DNA of 64,000 bases from Oscarella lobularis (taxonomy: Eukaryota > Porifera > Homoscleromorpha > Homosclerophorida > Oscarellidae). Shown piece by piece: positions 26,542-36,785 of this stretch. The stretch is from assembly GCF_947507565.1 (NCBI RefSeq), contig NC_089184.1, positions 1,054,001 to 1,118,000 of the forward strand, written 5' to 3'. A program made the position numbers and the translations under genes. The notes under the pieces were generated by a model that did not search any database, was not told the DNA's origin, and was given only the letters and a program-made list of their open reading frames with translations. The stretch's first letter is position 1; each line of letters starts with the position of its first letter.

Positions 26542-28238
26542 TTATGTGACATCGTTTCGTTTACTTGCAACGTGTTTGGGAGTCCAAGGACCCCGACTAT
26601 TCGTCGCATAAAAATCCATAGGATATTTATCATCCCATTCCGTTTGCCTAAAGGCAACTGCACCCTAGTATTAACCAAACAATATTTAAAATTCAGAAAA
26701 CGCACAAAAAAAACAATCCTACTTCGTAAGGAGTCAGAAGAGGCTTGTCAAACATTGTACCCCAGTCTATGGATAGTCTGGGGCACGCAATTTGAATCCA
26801 TCTATACACACAACAAAAATGTTTTTTATATCTTCAGTGTCCTCAGAAGTTATTCTCTTACGCGTCAATGTCATTGAACAGACGAAGCTTCTCAGGAAAG
26901 ATTTCAGAAAGAAGAACTTGCACACTACGAACCCCAGCCTTGTCTAAAATCTCCTTCAATTCCTATGGACCAACATAAATGAAAAAAAAGATTCCTCTCT
27001 CTCGCTCACCGTCAAAACTTTGGTGCTGCCTTGCCGACCCAGTGTTCCAAGTATAATGCCAACGGTTTTCGCCTTTGATGCCATCCGGATAGCCGCCTGG
27101 CGATTGGCTCGCATCGTCTCAATATCATAGTACTCACGAGTCAGCGACTTTGCATAGGGATCGTATTTGTACGCGGCGCAGTCCGGATTTGATATCATAA
27201 TCGATTCCAGATGAAAGCGACCGTCGCCCAAGTACCTAGAAATAATCAACAGAGAGTAGGAAGAACAAATCCAATCAACAACCTACACAAGGATCTCTAT
27301 GTCACTCGAAAGTTTGGGTGATGTACAGCCGAGGATTTCTCCCGGCGAAAGCGGTTTGATTTGAGGCACAGTGATTCTGTAGTCAGTTGCTAGTTCCTGG
27401 GAAGCTGCCTGCATGTTCGTTAATTATAAAAGCTCACAGCAATACTGTAGGTGATATACACTTTTTTCTTACCTGCAATGTCGATACAAACTGAATGGTG
27501 CTGACCAATGCCAGATGAGTCCCCTTCTCAAAGTTGTATTTAATCGTGTCAAGAAAGTGCTGCACGTCCATTTTGATATCGACAAAGACGTACAGAACTT
27601 TAATCGACGTCACGTCAACAGGAACTAAGACGAAAATTAAGATTTCACGGTGAATCTCATATGGTGACCATACCAAGGCAACTGTGACCATAATGTATTA
27701 GAAAATCGGCTCCAAGAGCTTTTGCTGTATAATCGTCAACGCAACAAGCTCCGTACGTCACGTCTCCCATTATAATAGTATCTGCCTCGGTAAATCTTTT
27801 TTCAAGTCAATTTCGTTACTATGAGCTCTCTAGAAAATTGCGTCTGGTACGTTACCTCTCAATAATGTCTGCAATTGTGGTTGCAAATAGTAAAAGTCCT
27901 TCGGGAAATTGTAGCATGACTACAATAAGGAATAATAACGCAATCAGGAATGCACGTCTGGTCACGTTCTACACCTCTTTTAGATTCATTTTGTCTCATT
28001 TTCCAAACCGTTTTGTGAATCTCAAAATTGTAGTTTTGCGGTAGCTAGAAAGAAGTGCAGGCATCGTTTCCTAGTCTCGTGGAGTGGTTTAGTTCGACTT
28101 GTTTGCAAGCAGAGTTTAGATCCTCGTCTTCGAGTATCTCGATCGGTATTCGATGTCGAGGCACGTTTTCTAAACAAAGCGATTGCTATCGAGATAAATT
28201 GGAGAGCACATACTTCGTTTTGCTGCTGTCTCGGTCAT
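26542..28238 (-). CDS. DPH1: Diphthamide biosynthesis protein 1
   Basis: Subunit of the radical-SAM-like iron-sulfur enzyme (with DPH2) that transfers the aminocarboxypropyl group to the eEF2 histidine, the first step of diphthamide synthesis. The start at 28238 gives MTETAAKR, joined across a GTATGT intron to [13 protein letters not shown]. Then come [53 protein letters not shown] (first cluster cysteine), HYGHSCLVPVD (second), [45 protein letters not shown] and [20 protein letters not shown] (third). The gene ends [20 protein letters not shown] with a short tail compared with mammals. All three cluster cysteines are present. It lies 17 kb from eEF2, its substrate. Confidence 0.96.
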
Positions 28239-28465
28239 GTCTCTGCAGAGGAAAAGCGCGTTAAGGCGCAAGATCAATATTGATCAGGAAATATTACCAC
28301 AACCGGCCCTGTGGTGGCCGGAGCCGTTCAGGGTGAGTGACCTTTCGCTGTTATCTCAAAAACAAAAATTGCGGTGGGGGCGGGAGGGTCACCCAACGTC
28401 AATGCGATTTGACCATCCAAACATGTGTGCAGTGCCAAGGGTATTTGAACGACAACAACACATAG
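28237..28465 (+). CDS. Possible tiny gene divergent from DPH1
   Basis: The palindrome CATG at 28236-28239 supplies the DPH1 ATG on the minus strand and an ATG on the plus strand. The plus frame reads [20 protein letters not shown] then PQPALWWPEPFR, up to a good donor (AGG|GTGAGT). A candidate acceptor (TGTGTGCAG) leads to CQGYLNDNNT and a stop, giving about 42 residues. The first part looks protein-like (basic, then WWPEPF), but there is no homologue I recognise and the second exon is arbitrary. It may equally be a chance frame in the shared promoter. Confidence 0.25.
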
Positions 28466-28801
28466 TCGAGTCTGCAATCCCAGGCTGCCGTCAAACGTTT
28501 ACCCGCCCTGTACTTCCTGGTTTATTCAAGTTGCAAGTGGTCTTCTGTGGGATTGCACGGCACTTTCAATCTCGTGCCACCGCATAAACCCGGAAAACCA
28601 TAACTGGCAGGTCAAATCCTTTGTGCAACTCTCCCACTTACCTGGAATGACTCGGATTGCACTTTCAATCGCGTGCTCGACCCCTTGCCACACTGGTAGA
28701 TGCCAAATTCCGCCTACGGCAAAAAACGCACCATAAAAGACCGTCTGAAACGTAACCTATTCATCAGTTGCCAGCTCTAGCTACTGAAGAAAGACAGAAC
28801 A
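28466..28801. other. Upstream region of the crystallin gene
   Basis: Non-coding, with an imperfect internal repeat: GATTGCACGGCACTTTCAAT (about 28551) resembles GATTGCACTTTCAATCGCGT (about 28656). A TATA-like CATAAAAG at 28732-28739 lies about 65 bases before the crystallin ATG. Confidence 0.35.
28732..28739 (+). promoter_or_regulatory. TATA-like element of the crystallin gene
   Basis: CATAAAAG about 65 bases upstream of the crystallin ATG, a reasonable core-promoter distance. It is the only TATA-like site I noticed close to a start in the window. Confidence 0.3.
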
Positions 28802-29320
28802 ATGGCTCCTAAATTGGTTCTATCAACTGCAGCCGGACAGACGTACACGGTTTCGGAGAACACGCAGGATTTGGCCTCGATCGGCGCCTTCACTCGAGCG
28901 CGCTCGCAGGACGGAAAATGGATACTCTACAAAGACGTCAAATACAATCGCCCAAACGACGACGAGCCGGCCACAAACAAAATCGACGACTTCAGATTCG
29001 TCGACCCGACGGACGGCGACGTCGATTTCGACGGCGTTCGTTCAGCCTACCTTCTTCCCGATTCCGACGAAGCGGCAGTCTTCTTCTACGACAATTATTA
29101 CGGAGGACCTCGCGAAGTCGTCGTCTCTAGCAAGGACATTTTCGATTTGGCAAACCCCGACGGAATATCGTCGATGATCATCCTGGGAGGAACGTTTCAG
29201 CTGTTCAATCAGCCGAATCAGAAGGGCCTGTCGGTGACGAAAAGCCAGGGGAACTATGCTACTCCGTGCGATATGGGAATGCCCAACGATTCAGTTAAGA
29301 GTGTCACGAAACTCGACTAG
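28802..29320 (+). CDS. Beta/gamma-crystallin-like protein, single exon
   Basis: 172 residues in one exon, unlike its intron-rich neighbours. The second half shows a Greek-key pattern: AVFFYDNYYGGPREVVVSSK, then the Ca-binding-like NPDGISSMIILGGTFQLFNQ, and a third strand set ending PNDSVKSVTKL. The first half (WILYKDVKYN, then DDFRFVDPTDGDVDFDGVRS and AYLLPD) looks like a degenerate first motif or an N-terminal extension. There is no signal peptide, so a cytosolic protein is expected. Small beta/gamma-crystallins of this type are known from sponges and other invertebrates. An AATAAA follows 75 bases after the stop, and a TATA-like element precedes it. Family assignment is good; role unknown. 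Confidence 0.8.
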   Translation: MAPKLVLSTAAGQTYTVSENTQDLASIGAFTRARSQDGKWILYKDVKYNRPNDDEPATNKIDDFRFVDPTDGDVDFDGVRSAYLLPDSDEAAVFFYDNYYGGPREVVVSSKDIFDLANPDGISSMIILGGTFQLFNQPNQKGLSVTKSQGNYATPCDMGMPNDSVKSVTKLD

Positions 29321-29395
29321 GTCTCGCGGGGACAAAACGCGTGCGAACTTATCTGTTGACGTCGGTGTGCATGGGTTTTGTGACCGCGTGTTTTC

Positions 29396-29401
29396 AATAA
29401 A
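29396..29401 (+). terminator. Polyadenylation signal of the crystallin gene
   Basis: AATAAA about 75 bases downstream of the stop, in the 183-base gap to the convergent DHRS7 stop. Confidence 0.6.
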
Positions 29402-29503
29402 TCGTGGCGCATTCGAAACTAACGCCTTTGACCCTTTGAAGGAGACACGCAACTTTGAACAAAACATCAGCGGATAATCAGCTCACATAGAGTGCAAACG
29501 CTT

Positions 29504-30826
29504 CTATTGAGTCTTTTTTGAAATCCCCAGAGTCTGCCAGAGAGACACGCGTGCATTGATGTCCTGCATCGAGCAAGTGAGAAAGACCCATCGTTAGAGC
29601 ATGCCTTTCTTTACCTTGTGTCCCGCTTTGAATGCAGCGATCCTTCCGGGTACCACAAACTTGGCAAGCCTGAATGCAAACAACGTCTCACTGTAATAAA
29701 AAACGGTCGATTCTTGCGACTCACCAAGATACAAGTATAGGACAATACTGTCCAACGTAGGAAAAAAATAACACTGGATTTCTTGCTATCCACGCCTCTG
29801 AAAGTTGATGATCAATGGCAGTAACAATCAGATGAGCACAGCGAGCCGTTGACATCTTTTGAGAATCGTCTACGTTTGTAGAACCAACCGACTGGGCAGA
29901 ATCAAAACGCGTTTATTCTCCTATTCGTACAATAGACTTGCGATAGATACCTCCCCAACGACGTGTGTAATAGCAGACGCTGCTCCTTCTGAAACAACAG
30001 GACCTGGACATACTATAGTCACGTCGATATTCTCGGCCATCAGTTCCAGTCTCAGTGTATTAAACCATCCCTAAAAATTCAGCATAAGAAGCTACGTCAT
30101 CTAGGCTATTCAGTTACTCACGTGTAGAGCATGCTTGCTGGCTGCATATGACGCAGAAACAGGAACGCCGAGTTTTCCTGCCGTGCTGCTAACGACGGCG
30201 ACGTGACCGGACTTTCTCTGCACCATCGACGGCAGTAGAGCTTTCGTGAGAGAAATCGATCCTAGAGTGTTTGTCTCGAGGAGTTCCCTGTCCACTTCAA
30301 GCTCCGTATCGATAATCAGAGCGCGTTGAGATCGACCAGCGTTGTTAATCAGTATATCAATCTGGATAATAAGAGTGCACGACAATATTTTTTAAATTAA
30401 TGCACACACGTGATTGAAAAATTCCAACGCTTCTGAAACAACGCTTGCATGAGTGTCATGCTTACTAATGTCTAGTGGAAGAACTCGAATTTCAACCTGA
30501 CCACACTGAGCTAAGAAAAAGAAAGAATGAGTTTTTGTAAAGCCAGTGTATGCTAGATCACCGATGCAGGCTTCCCTGACTCTCTCCAATTCGGTTTTTC
30601 TTCTCGCCGAGAGAATGAGTTTAGCTCCGCGAGCGGCCAAGTCGTAAGCGAGATATTCGCCTATTCCGCTTGACGCGCCAGTGATCCACACGACCTTTCC
30701 GCGAAAGTTTTCCATTTTGCGACGACTGCGAGACAGCAGTTTGTCGCAGAAAAGCAGAATGAAGTCGCAGTCGGCAAAGAGATACCACAGAAAGAGCGCA
30801 GCTAGCAGCAACAGGGTCGCAATCAT
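29504..30826 (-). CDS. DHRS7: Short-chain dehydrogenase/reductase, DHRS7-like
   Basis: The N-terminus is a membrane anchor (MIATLLLLAALFLWYLFADC). The Rossmann motif is TGASSGIG in VVWITGASSGIGEYLAYDLA, NNAG is in ILINNAGRSQRALI, the catalytic serine is in VVSSTAGKLGVPVSA, and YxxxK is in YAASKHAL. The downstream blocks KMSTARCAHLIVTAID and WIARNPVLFFSYVGQY correspond to the DHRS7 C-terminal region rather than to other SDRs. It is therefore likely an ER-membrane NADP(H)-dependent carbonyl or steroid reductase; substrate unknown. The start was chosen at the ATG opening the hydrophobic segment. It is head-to-head with IDH3A, with just 41 bases between the two ATGs. Confidence 0.9.
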
Positions 30827-30867
30827 TTCTCGCTCGAAGTTAGCGTGCGTTTCCGACTGGGGCAAAA
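30827..30867. promoter_or_regulatory. Ultra-short bidirectional promoter space DHRS7/IDH3A
   Basis: Only 41 bases separate the divergent start codons, so both 5' UTRs must be extremely short, overlap, or contain the core promoter within the opposite gene's first exon. No TATA is visible. Confidence 0.6.
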
Positions 30868-32574
30868 ATGTTCGCGTTTCGTCAACAAGGAGCTCGCTTT
30901 CTCAGAGTAGACCGATCGAAGTGATATCTACGGGCCTCTATCTACCGACTTTCTCTCTTCAGAAGCGTTTTCTCTCTACGAATACCGATTTTCGTCGCGT
31001 CACTCTGATCGCCGGCGACGGAATCGGTCCCGAAATATCGGCTGCCGTGCGAAAAATATTCGCGGCGGCAAACGTAAAGTCGCCCCTGTGTCGTTTTCTG
31101 TCTATCGGTTTATTAGTAAATTCAAGGTGCCCATTGAATGGGACCCGGTCGACGTAACGCCAGTCAAGACGCCAGACGGCAAGACGACCGTTCCGCAAGC
31201 CGTTCTCGATTCGGTTCATCGGAACAAGATCGGCCTCAAAGGTAACGAACGACTCGTCGACTATTCGACGTAACAAATATCATCGTTTCTAAGGCCCTTT
31301 GGCGACGCCGATAGGGAAAGGTCACGTGTCGTTAAATTTAACGTTGCGCAGGCACGTGCAGAATTTAGCAGTGCGCGCGAAAATTTAGCAAATAATTGGT
31401 ATAGAGTTTTCAATCTCTACGCCAACGTTCGTCCCTGCCAAAGTTTAAAGGGTCTAACGACACTCTACGATGACGTCAATTTAGTGACCATAAGGGAGAA
31501 TACCGAGGGAGAATACAGCGGCATTGAGCACGCCGTAAGACATAGATATATAAGAGTTAGGGTCTCGTTTTGAGGGTTTCTGAAGAGTTCGTTACAAGTT
31601 TGTTTAGACCGTAACTCCTCTTATAACCGTTTATGTTCAACTGTTTGGACACGTGGATATTTTTTCTCCTTTATTAAGGTCGTTGACGGCGTCGTTCAGA
31701 GTATTAAGCTCATAACGCGAGCCGCTTCGTTACGCGTCGCCGAGTTTGCGTTCGAGTACGCTCGAGCTAATGATCGGCGACAGGTAACGGCCGTTCACAA
31801 GGCAAACATAATGTAGGAAGGGGAGAAGGGGGAGGGAGGACGGGGAGGTCATTTCTTACGTACTGTTCTAAGGCGATTATCCGATGGATTGTTTCTGCAA
31901 TGCTGCCGTGAAATGTCGGAGAAATATTCGGATGTTAAATATGAGGAGTCTCTCCTGGATACGCTTTGTCTTGCGGTATCATAGGTTTTCTCTAAAATTG
32001 TGCGTGGATCACCTATTCTGTTGGTAGATGGTTCAAGATCCTACTCAGTTTGACGTTCTGGTGATGCCAAATCTCTACGGTGACATTCTCAGGTAGGGTG
32101 TCTGTCTCTCTACGAGGGGCAAAGCTTTGCAGCATCTGCGTTCAAGTGATCTTTGCGCTGGACTGGTTGGCGGGCTCGGAGTCACGCCGAGCGGAAACAT
32201 CGGAAAAGACGGCGTTGCTATATTCGAAGCAGTCAGTCCACATCCACAAGTCTTCATTGCTTTGCTTTTTTCACATGAGCGTACAGGTGCACGGGACTGC
32301 TCCTGATATTGCTGGCCGAGATATGGCCAATCCAACAGCTCTTCTACTCAGCGGCGTCATGATGCTGCGACACATGGGACTAACGTCTCAAGCACGCCAA
32401 ATCGAAAAGGCAACCATGGAAACTATAGCCAACAAGGAGGCAAGAAGAGCAGCAAAGTCAACGTACGGTACATAGAAATCTCATACTTTTTTTCTCTAGA
32501 CAAGGACAAAGGACTTGGGCGGAGAAGCGTCGTGCTCTCAGTTCACAGATTCCATCTGCTCGAAACTCGCATAG
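30868..32574 (+). CDS. IDH3A: NAD-dependent isocitrate dehydrogenase, alpha subunit
   Basis: Catalytic subunit of mitochondrial TCA-cycle isocitrate dehydrogenase. Exon 1 gives [13 protein letters not shown], then [20 protein letters not shown] and [13 protein letters not shown], consistent with a mitochondrial presequence and nucleotide-binding start. Further blocks are [119 protein letters not shown] and [20 protein letters not shown]. The last exon gives [16 protein letters not shown]. These residues match the alpha rather than beta or gamma subunits. Divergent from DHRS7, convergent with the C3orf38 homologue. Confidence 0.96.
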
Positions 32575-32826
32575 TCTAGAAGGAACCCCAACGCAGACAT
32601 GAAAAGTGCCTAGATTGTCTACTCATACCTAATTGGAGGATTACTACAGATTATAGGGAAGCAGCTGCAAGCAATCAGCCAATCAAGAATTGCAATTTAA
32701 TTAGCCTAAACGCGCCTTCCTTTTTAATTTAAAAAGCCTTAAAATTAAAATCCCGTTCTCCTTTTCGCCACCTCCCTCTCGTGAGTGAACTAAAATTTAG
32801 ACCTTACCCTCTCTAAAAACCTTTTT

Positions 32827-34069
32827 TCAGTATTGCTTCGGCAGATTGACAGTCGGAAAGACGAGCGCGGCCGGCTGATCGGCGGTCGGCTTCTGCTGTA
32901 TCAACTGGCCGCTGATCAAATTCAAACGCGTGTACTTAATCCGATAATTATTCGTCATGCTCGGATCCTTGATCAATTGGAAGCACTCCTTGAAAACGCC
33001 GACGCAATCCAATCCGCGATGCATAGTGCCGGCGACGCTCACGACAACCCATCCCTGGGGATCGAGTGCGCCTTTGACGCCGTCCGCGCTCAAATTGGGT
33101 CGCAGATAGAGACCGGAGCCGACGACGAGACCGCCTAACGCTTGACTCACGTCGTCGGCGCCGACGTATTCGTCTTTTTTGCCCGACGGTAGCGTGTAGA
33201 GTATGAGTTGCGCGTCGCCCCAAAAGTGCTGGGGACCCCACGTGTTCAACGGATCGTTCGTACCGCTACTGCCGCCGCCTCCGCCGCCGCTATTGCTACT
33301 AGTGCTACTATTACACAACATGTTGTAGAACCACGGCGTGAATTTCTCCGCGAGCGATTGGCCTTCGCGCGCGTGCAGCGATTCGGCGATGCTTTGGCGA
33401 GCGGCGTGTTCGACGGCTTTTTCCGCCATATCGAGGGGATTCGCCGTCGGAAACGACGGCGGCGGCGGCGGTGGCGGCGGCGGCGGCGGAGCGAGAGATG
33501 AAAGAGGAGTGCCGCCATAGTTGACACCGTTCGTGAATTCGCTCGGCGGATACAGCGGATCGACGTCCAAGCCAAACTAAAAAAACACAGACAGTGGCGC
33601 TTACGCTTTTTTCTCTCGAGTACACGGCATCGCTTGGGGGAGGGGGAGTTTGTCTTCGGGTCATTCTTACGTCGACGGGCATGGCGTCCGCTGGCGTACC
33701 CCACAGTTCGAGAACTTTTTTCATGAGCGTCGTTTTGTCGGCGCTCGCCGAAGCGTAGACTTGGTTTTCGGCGAGATACTGAAAGATGTGTTCGCGCCGC
33801 ACTTTTTTGCGTCGGAGTAGTTGTTTGGCACTCTCGCTGTACGTCAGGATGTTCTCCAGTGCCTCTACGAGTGGAAATCGTCGAGCGGGAGTCTCTCGCG
33901 CAAGCGAGTTCGCGCTCTCACCTTCGCGCGATTCGGTCGTCACCATTCGATTGCACACCGTGTCCATTAGCGATATGATGTCCTCCGTGCTCAGTTTTCC
34001 GAGTAGAATTTTCAGTTCGCGACGCTCGATTTCGGCGAGAACGTTGTACGGCTGTGGAGCGCCGCTCAT
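32827..34069 (-). CDS. C3orf38: C3orf38 homologue
   Basis: Two-exon gene for a conserved animal protein of poorly known function. The N-terminal exon carries LSTEDIISLMDTVCNRMV, ALENILTYSESAKQLLRRKK and VRREHIFQYLAENQVY. The C-terminal exon carries WFYNML, then NTWGPQHFWGDAQL, GLYLRPNLSADGVKGALDPQ and GWVVVSVAGTMHRGLDCVGV. These follow the human C3orf38 blocks WGPQHFWHDVKL and VAGTVHRG. Between them is a run of 11 or more prolines (CCG repeats, about 33450-33490) and a Gly/Ser tract, neither of which I recall from the vertebrate protein. The start ATG at 34069 precedes SGAPQPYNVLAEIERREL. Confidence 0.92.
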
Positions 34070-34437
34070 CTCGTAGTTGGCTCGATAAGTGGGGTGATGA
34101 GACGGGGAGGAGCGAGACGGACGCGCAAGCGCGTCACGCAATCGAAGGCGTTTCCGTCAAATCCGCTCAAAATTCAATAGGCAAGATAAAGGTTTTGTTC
34201 GTTTTCAGATCTAACCTAAGTTGTTGATTCCATTCGATTTCTTGAATCCAAGTCATCAACTACTACAGCACTACACTCATCAGCGCTAATAAAAACTGCT
34301 GAGAAGTTATCGTATTTCAACTTCTACGTATGAACAAAGCCCTATACTGTACATTACTGGATCTACCAAAGCGTCTGCAAAAAAACAGCCTCTGAGTAGA
34401 GACGCTGATGTCATTATAGCGTTAGCTTCTCATCACT
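34070..34437. other. Spacer between C3orf38 and UBE2Q
   Basis: 368 bases, A+T-rich to the right, expected to hold the C3orf38 promoter and the UBE2Q 3' UTR. I saw no other signal. Confidence 0.4.
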
Positions 34438-36471
34438 TTATCCGTCTTCCTTCGGTGGAGTGTACCATCCTGAAGAAAAGATTATTGCTGCGAGTCCTCC
34501 AATCAAATTGAGCATTTCTCACCATTTTTCTCGTGAATTTGAACGAGAGACTTGAACGCGTGCTGGGCTCGATGGAGACTATATGCAACCTATCCAATGC
34601 CATTCCTTTCATTAGGAAAAAAATCGAATTGAGGTCACAGATTAACTTAACCGTGGAAGATGTCCCAAATTGAATTCTCGCCTTTCCCTTTACCAGCGTT
34701 GCGCTGATTTGCATAATAACAGCCTCCAAAGAGTATGCACTACTCCATCCCTAAATATAGCGCAATGACCTAATAAAAAATGAGACGGTGCCGCTCTTTC
34801 GCCAAACCTGCGGTGTCAACAGCTCCATACAGATGGCACCTCCAGACAAAACGTACCTTCAAAAGCAAACGAAGCGATTGTTCCGCACTATCTGCCCATA
34901 CAACGGGGAAACTCATTACCCTCCGCTTATAACTGGACAAACAACTCGAACAAACGGCGGTGTGAAAGGAAATGAGTCCTAAACGAATTAGGACGATGAA
35001 GAGCACGCGCCGCAAGCGAATAGCGAAAATAGATTCTACTTTGAATGTCATATTCATGAGAATGAAATCCTTTCCCTCCTTCGCTTGTAACTTGGTCAAA
35101 TCGTGTCCCAACGGACTGTCCGGATCGACTCTAATAGAGAAAAAGAAGACGACGATGAGACACTTTTAAAACACGGACTTCCTTCACCTTTTCAACTTGA
35201 TGTTCCATTCGTACAGGCAATCGTTTACCAATTCGACGGTGTAGTGACCGCTCCTGTAGCTCTGCGATCGATACAGGTCTCTCAGTTCTTTCATCAGCCG
35301 ATCCGTCGCCTGGACGGATCCGGCGACGTTTCCCTGCGCGCAGAGAGAGGAGAAGTTAGCGACGCCCCGTCCAGATGGGAAAGCTCCTCCTTTTTCCTTT
35401 GTGCGCTTACTTTGATGTAGTCCTCTCTGGTGTTGATACGAACGCGTTCCAACGTCGCTTTGTTTTCTGAGTCGAGACCGCAGCCGCTGTCCGTCGTCTC
35501 GTTGTCACTATAAACAACGGAGGAGAAAAGAAATGAATACTCAATAGACGAATTGTTCTCAATCCCAAATGAGAAATAATCTCCCCATATGATTTCTTGA
35601 CCAAAACGTTCTGTACCTCTGTTGAGTGAAATCATCAGCCAAATCTTCTTCATCCCCCTCCTCCTCCTCTTCCTCCTCCTCATCGTCAACATTCTGTATG
35701 ACGACAAAAACATCAAATTCTTGACTGTACAGTAAAGAGCTCAAAAATTCTGTTTATATAAAACGTGCACCATCTGTTTGACAGATGATACAGTATAAGT
35801 TCGTTATACACCCCCGATCTTCTACGAGATTTTACTGCATATATCTGTAATACACATACGTCTCCATCTCGGTCAGATTCGATGCCGCCCTCTTCCTCCT
35901 CTTCTTCGCCGCGCTGCTCGTCGGCTGGAAGTTGCTGAAGCAGCGTCGCGCACTCGTCGACGCGACTCAGCGCGAAGACGTCGCACAGACGATCGACGAG
36001 CTTCTCGACACCGGAGAGCAACTGAAACAAAAGATGGGGGGAGGGGAGGAGAACGCATTCCAACGCGACGATATTGGCGTCTACGAAAGAGCGCCTTTTT
36101 TTTTCCTTACGGGATGTTTGACTTCGGTCATGTTCTCGTTCACTTCTTCGACTATCGAGCTGACGACGACGAATTCGTCGTCCGAATCGACGTACCACAT
36201 TGGTTTGTTTATCGGGTAGGTCTCCTGAGGGGGTGGGCGAGAGGTCGTGGCGTTTTTTAGGCGAGAGGAAAGCGCACGGCGTCACCCGATTGCCTCGGTT
36301 TTTTTTTGTTCTTACCGACATTGTGCACGTCAATCGGAAGGTTCTAGGTCCGACGAAGGCGCAGGCAACCTCGTCGACGCCTGCTGATAGAACGCGGAAG
36401 CGCGGATGCGTGCGCGGGAAGGTCTGTTCGATGATAGTCAGCTCGCGACGAAGCGACGAGCGTCCGGCCAT
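34438..36471 (-). CDS. UBE2Q: Ubiquitin-conjugating enzyme E2 Q family
   Basis: E2 enzyme with an N-terminal RWD-like region. The start ATG at 36471 gives [20 protein letters not shown] then [34 protein letters not shown] follows, then acidic stretches ([17 protein letters not shown] and [18 protein letters not shown]), as in vertebrate UBE2Q1/2. The UBC fold shows [34 protein letters not shown] and [20 protein letters not shown]. The catalytic cysteine is in [18 protein letters not shown], followed by [20 protein letters not shown] and the C-terminus [10 protein letters not shown]. All family hallmarks are present, and one gene represents the vertebrate pair. TGACGTCA lies 55 bases upstream of the ATG. 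Confidence 0.95.
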
Positions 36472-36525
36472 TTTTCGCGAGAGTAGAAGCCGATCGCGCA
36501 TGCACGGAGAGCCGAAAAGAGCTAG

Positions 36526-36533
36526 TGACGTCA
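36526..36533. promoter_or_regulatory. CRE palindrome TGACGTCA upstream of UBE2Q
   Basis: A perfect palindrome 55 bases before the UBE2Q ATG, in the 314-base divergent gap shared with the SHB-like gene. A typical CREB/ATF position in animal promoters; not tested. Confidence 0.4.
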
Positions 36534-36735
36534 CGCCTATCCTAACGTGCGGAAGCGGTCGTCCTGAACGACAACCTACGACAACCTTTGCCGCACTCAT
36601 TTGAGACGGTTACCATAGTGCGATGCTCTAAAAGTAACAATGAGTAGCTAAACTTTTTTTCTCGACTCGATTCGGGCATTTGCTGACGTTGCGCACGCGC
36701 AATCTCTGTTCTTTGATTCTCCCCTACTCGTCGTC

Positions 36736-36760
36736 TGTGTGTGTGTGTGTGTGTGTGTGT
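36736..36760 (+). repeat. GT/TG dinucleotide microsatellite
   Basis: Twelve uninterrupted TG units in the probable 5' UTR of the SHB-like gene, ending 25 bases before its ATG. Confidence 0.9.
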
Positions 36761-36785
36761 CGCTCTCTCTCCCAGGACCACACAG

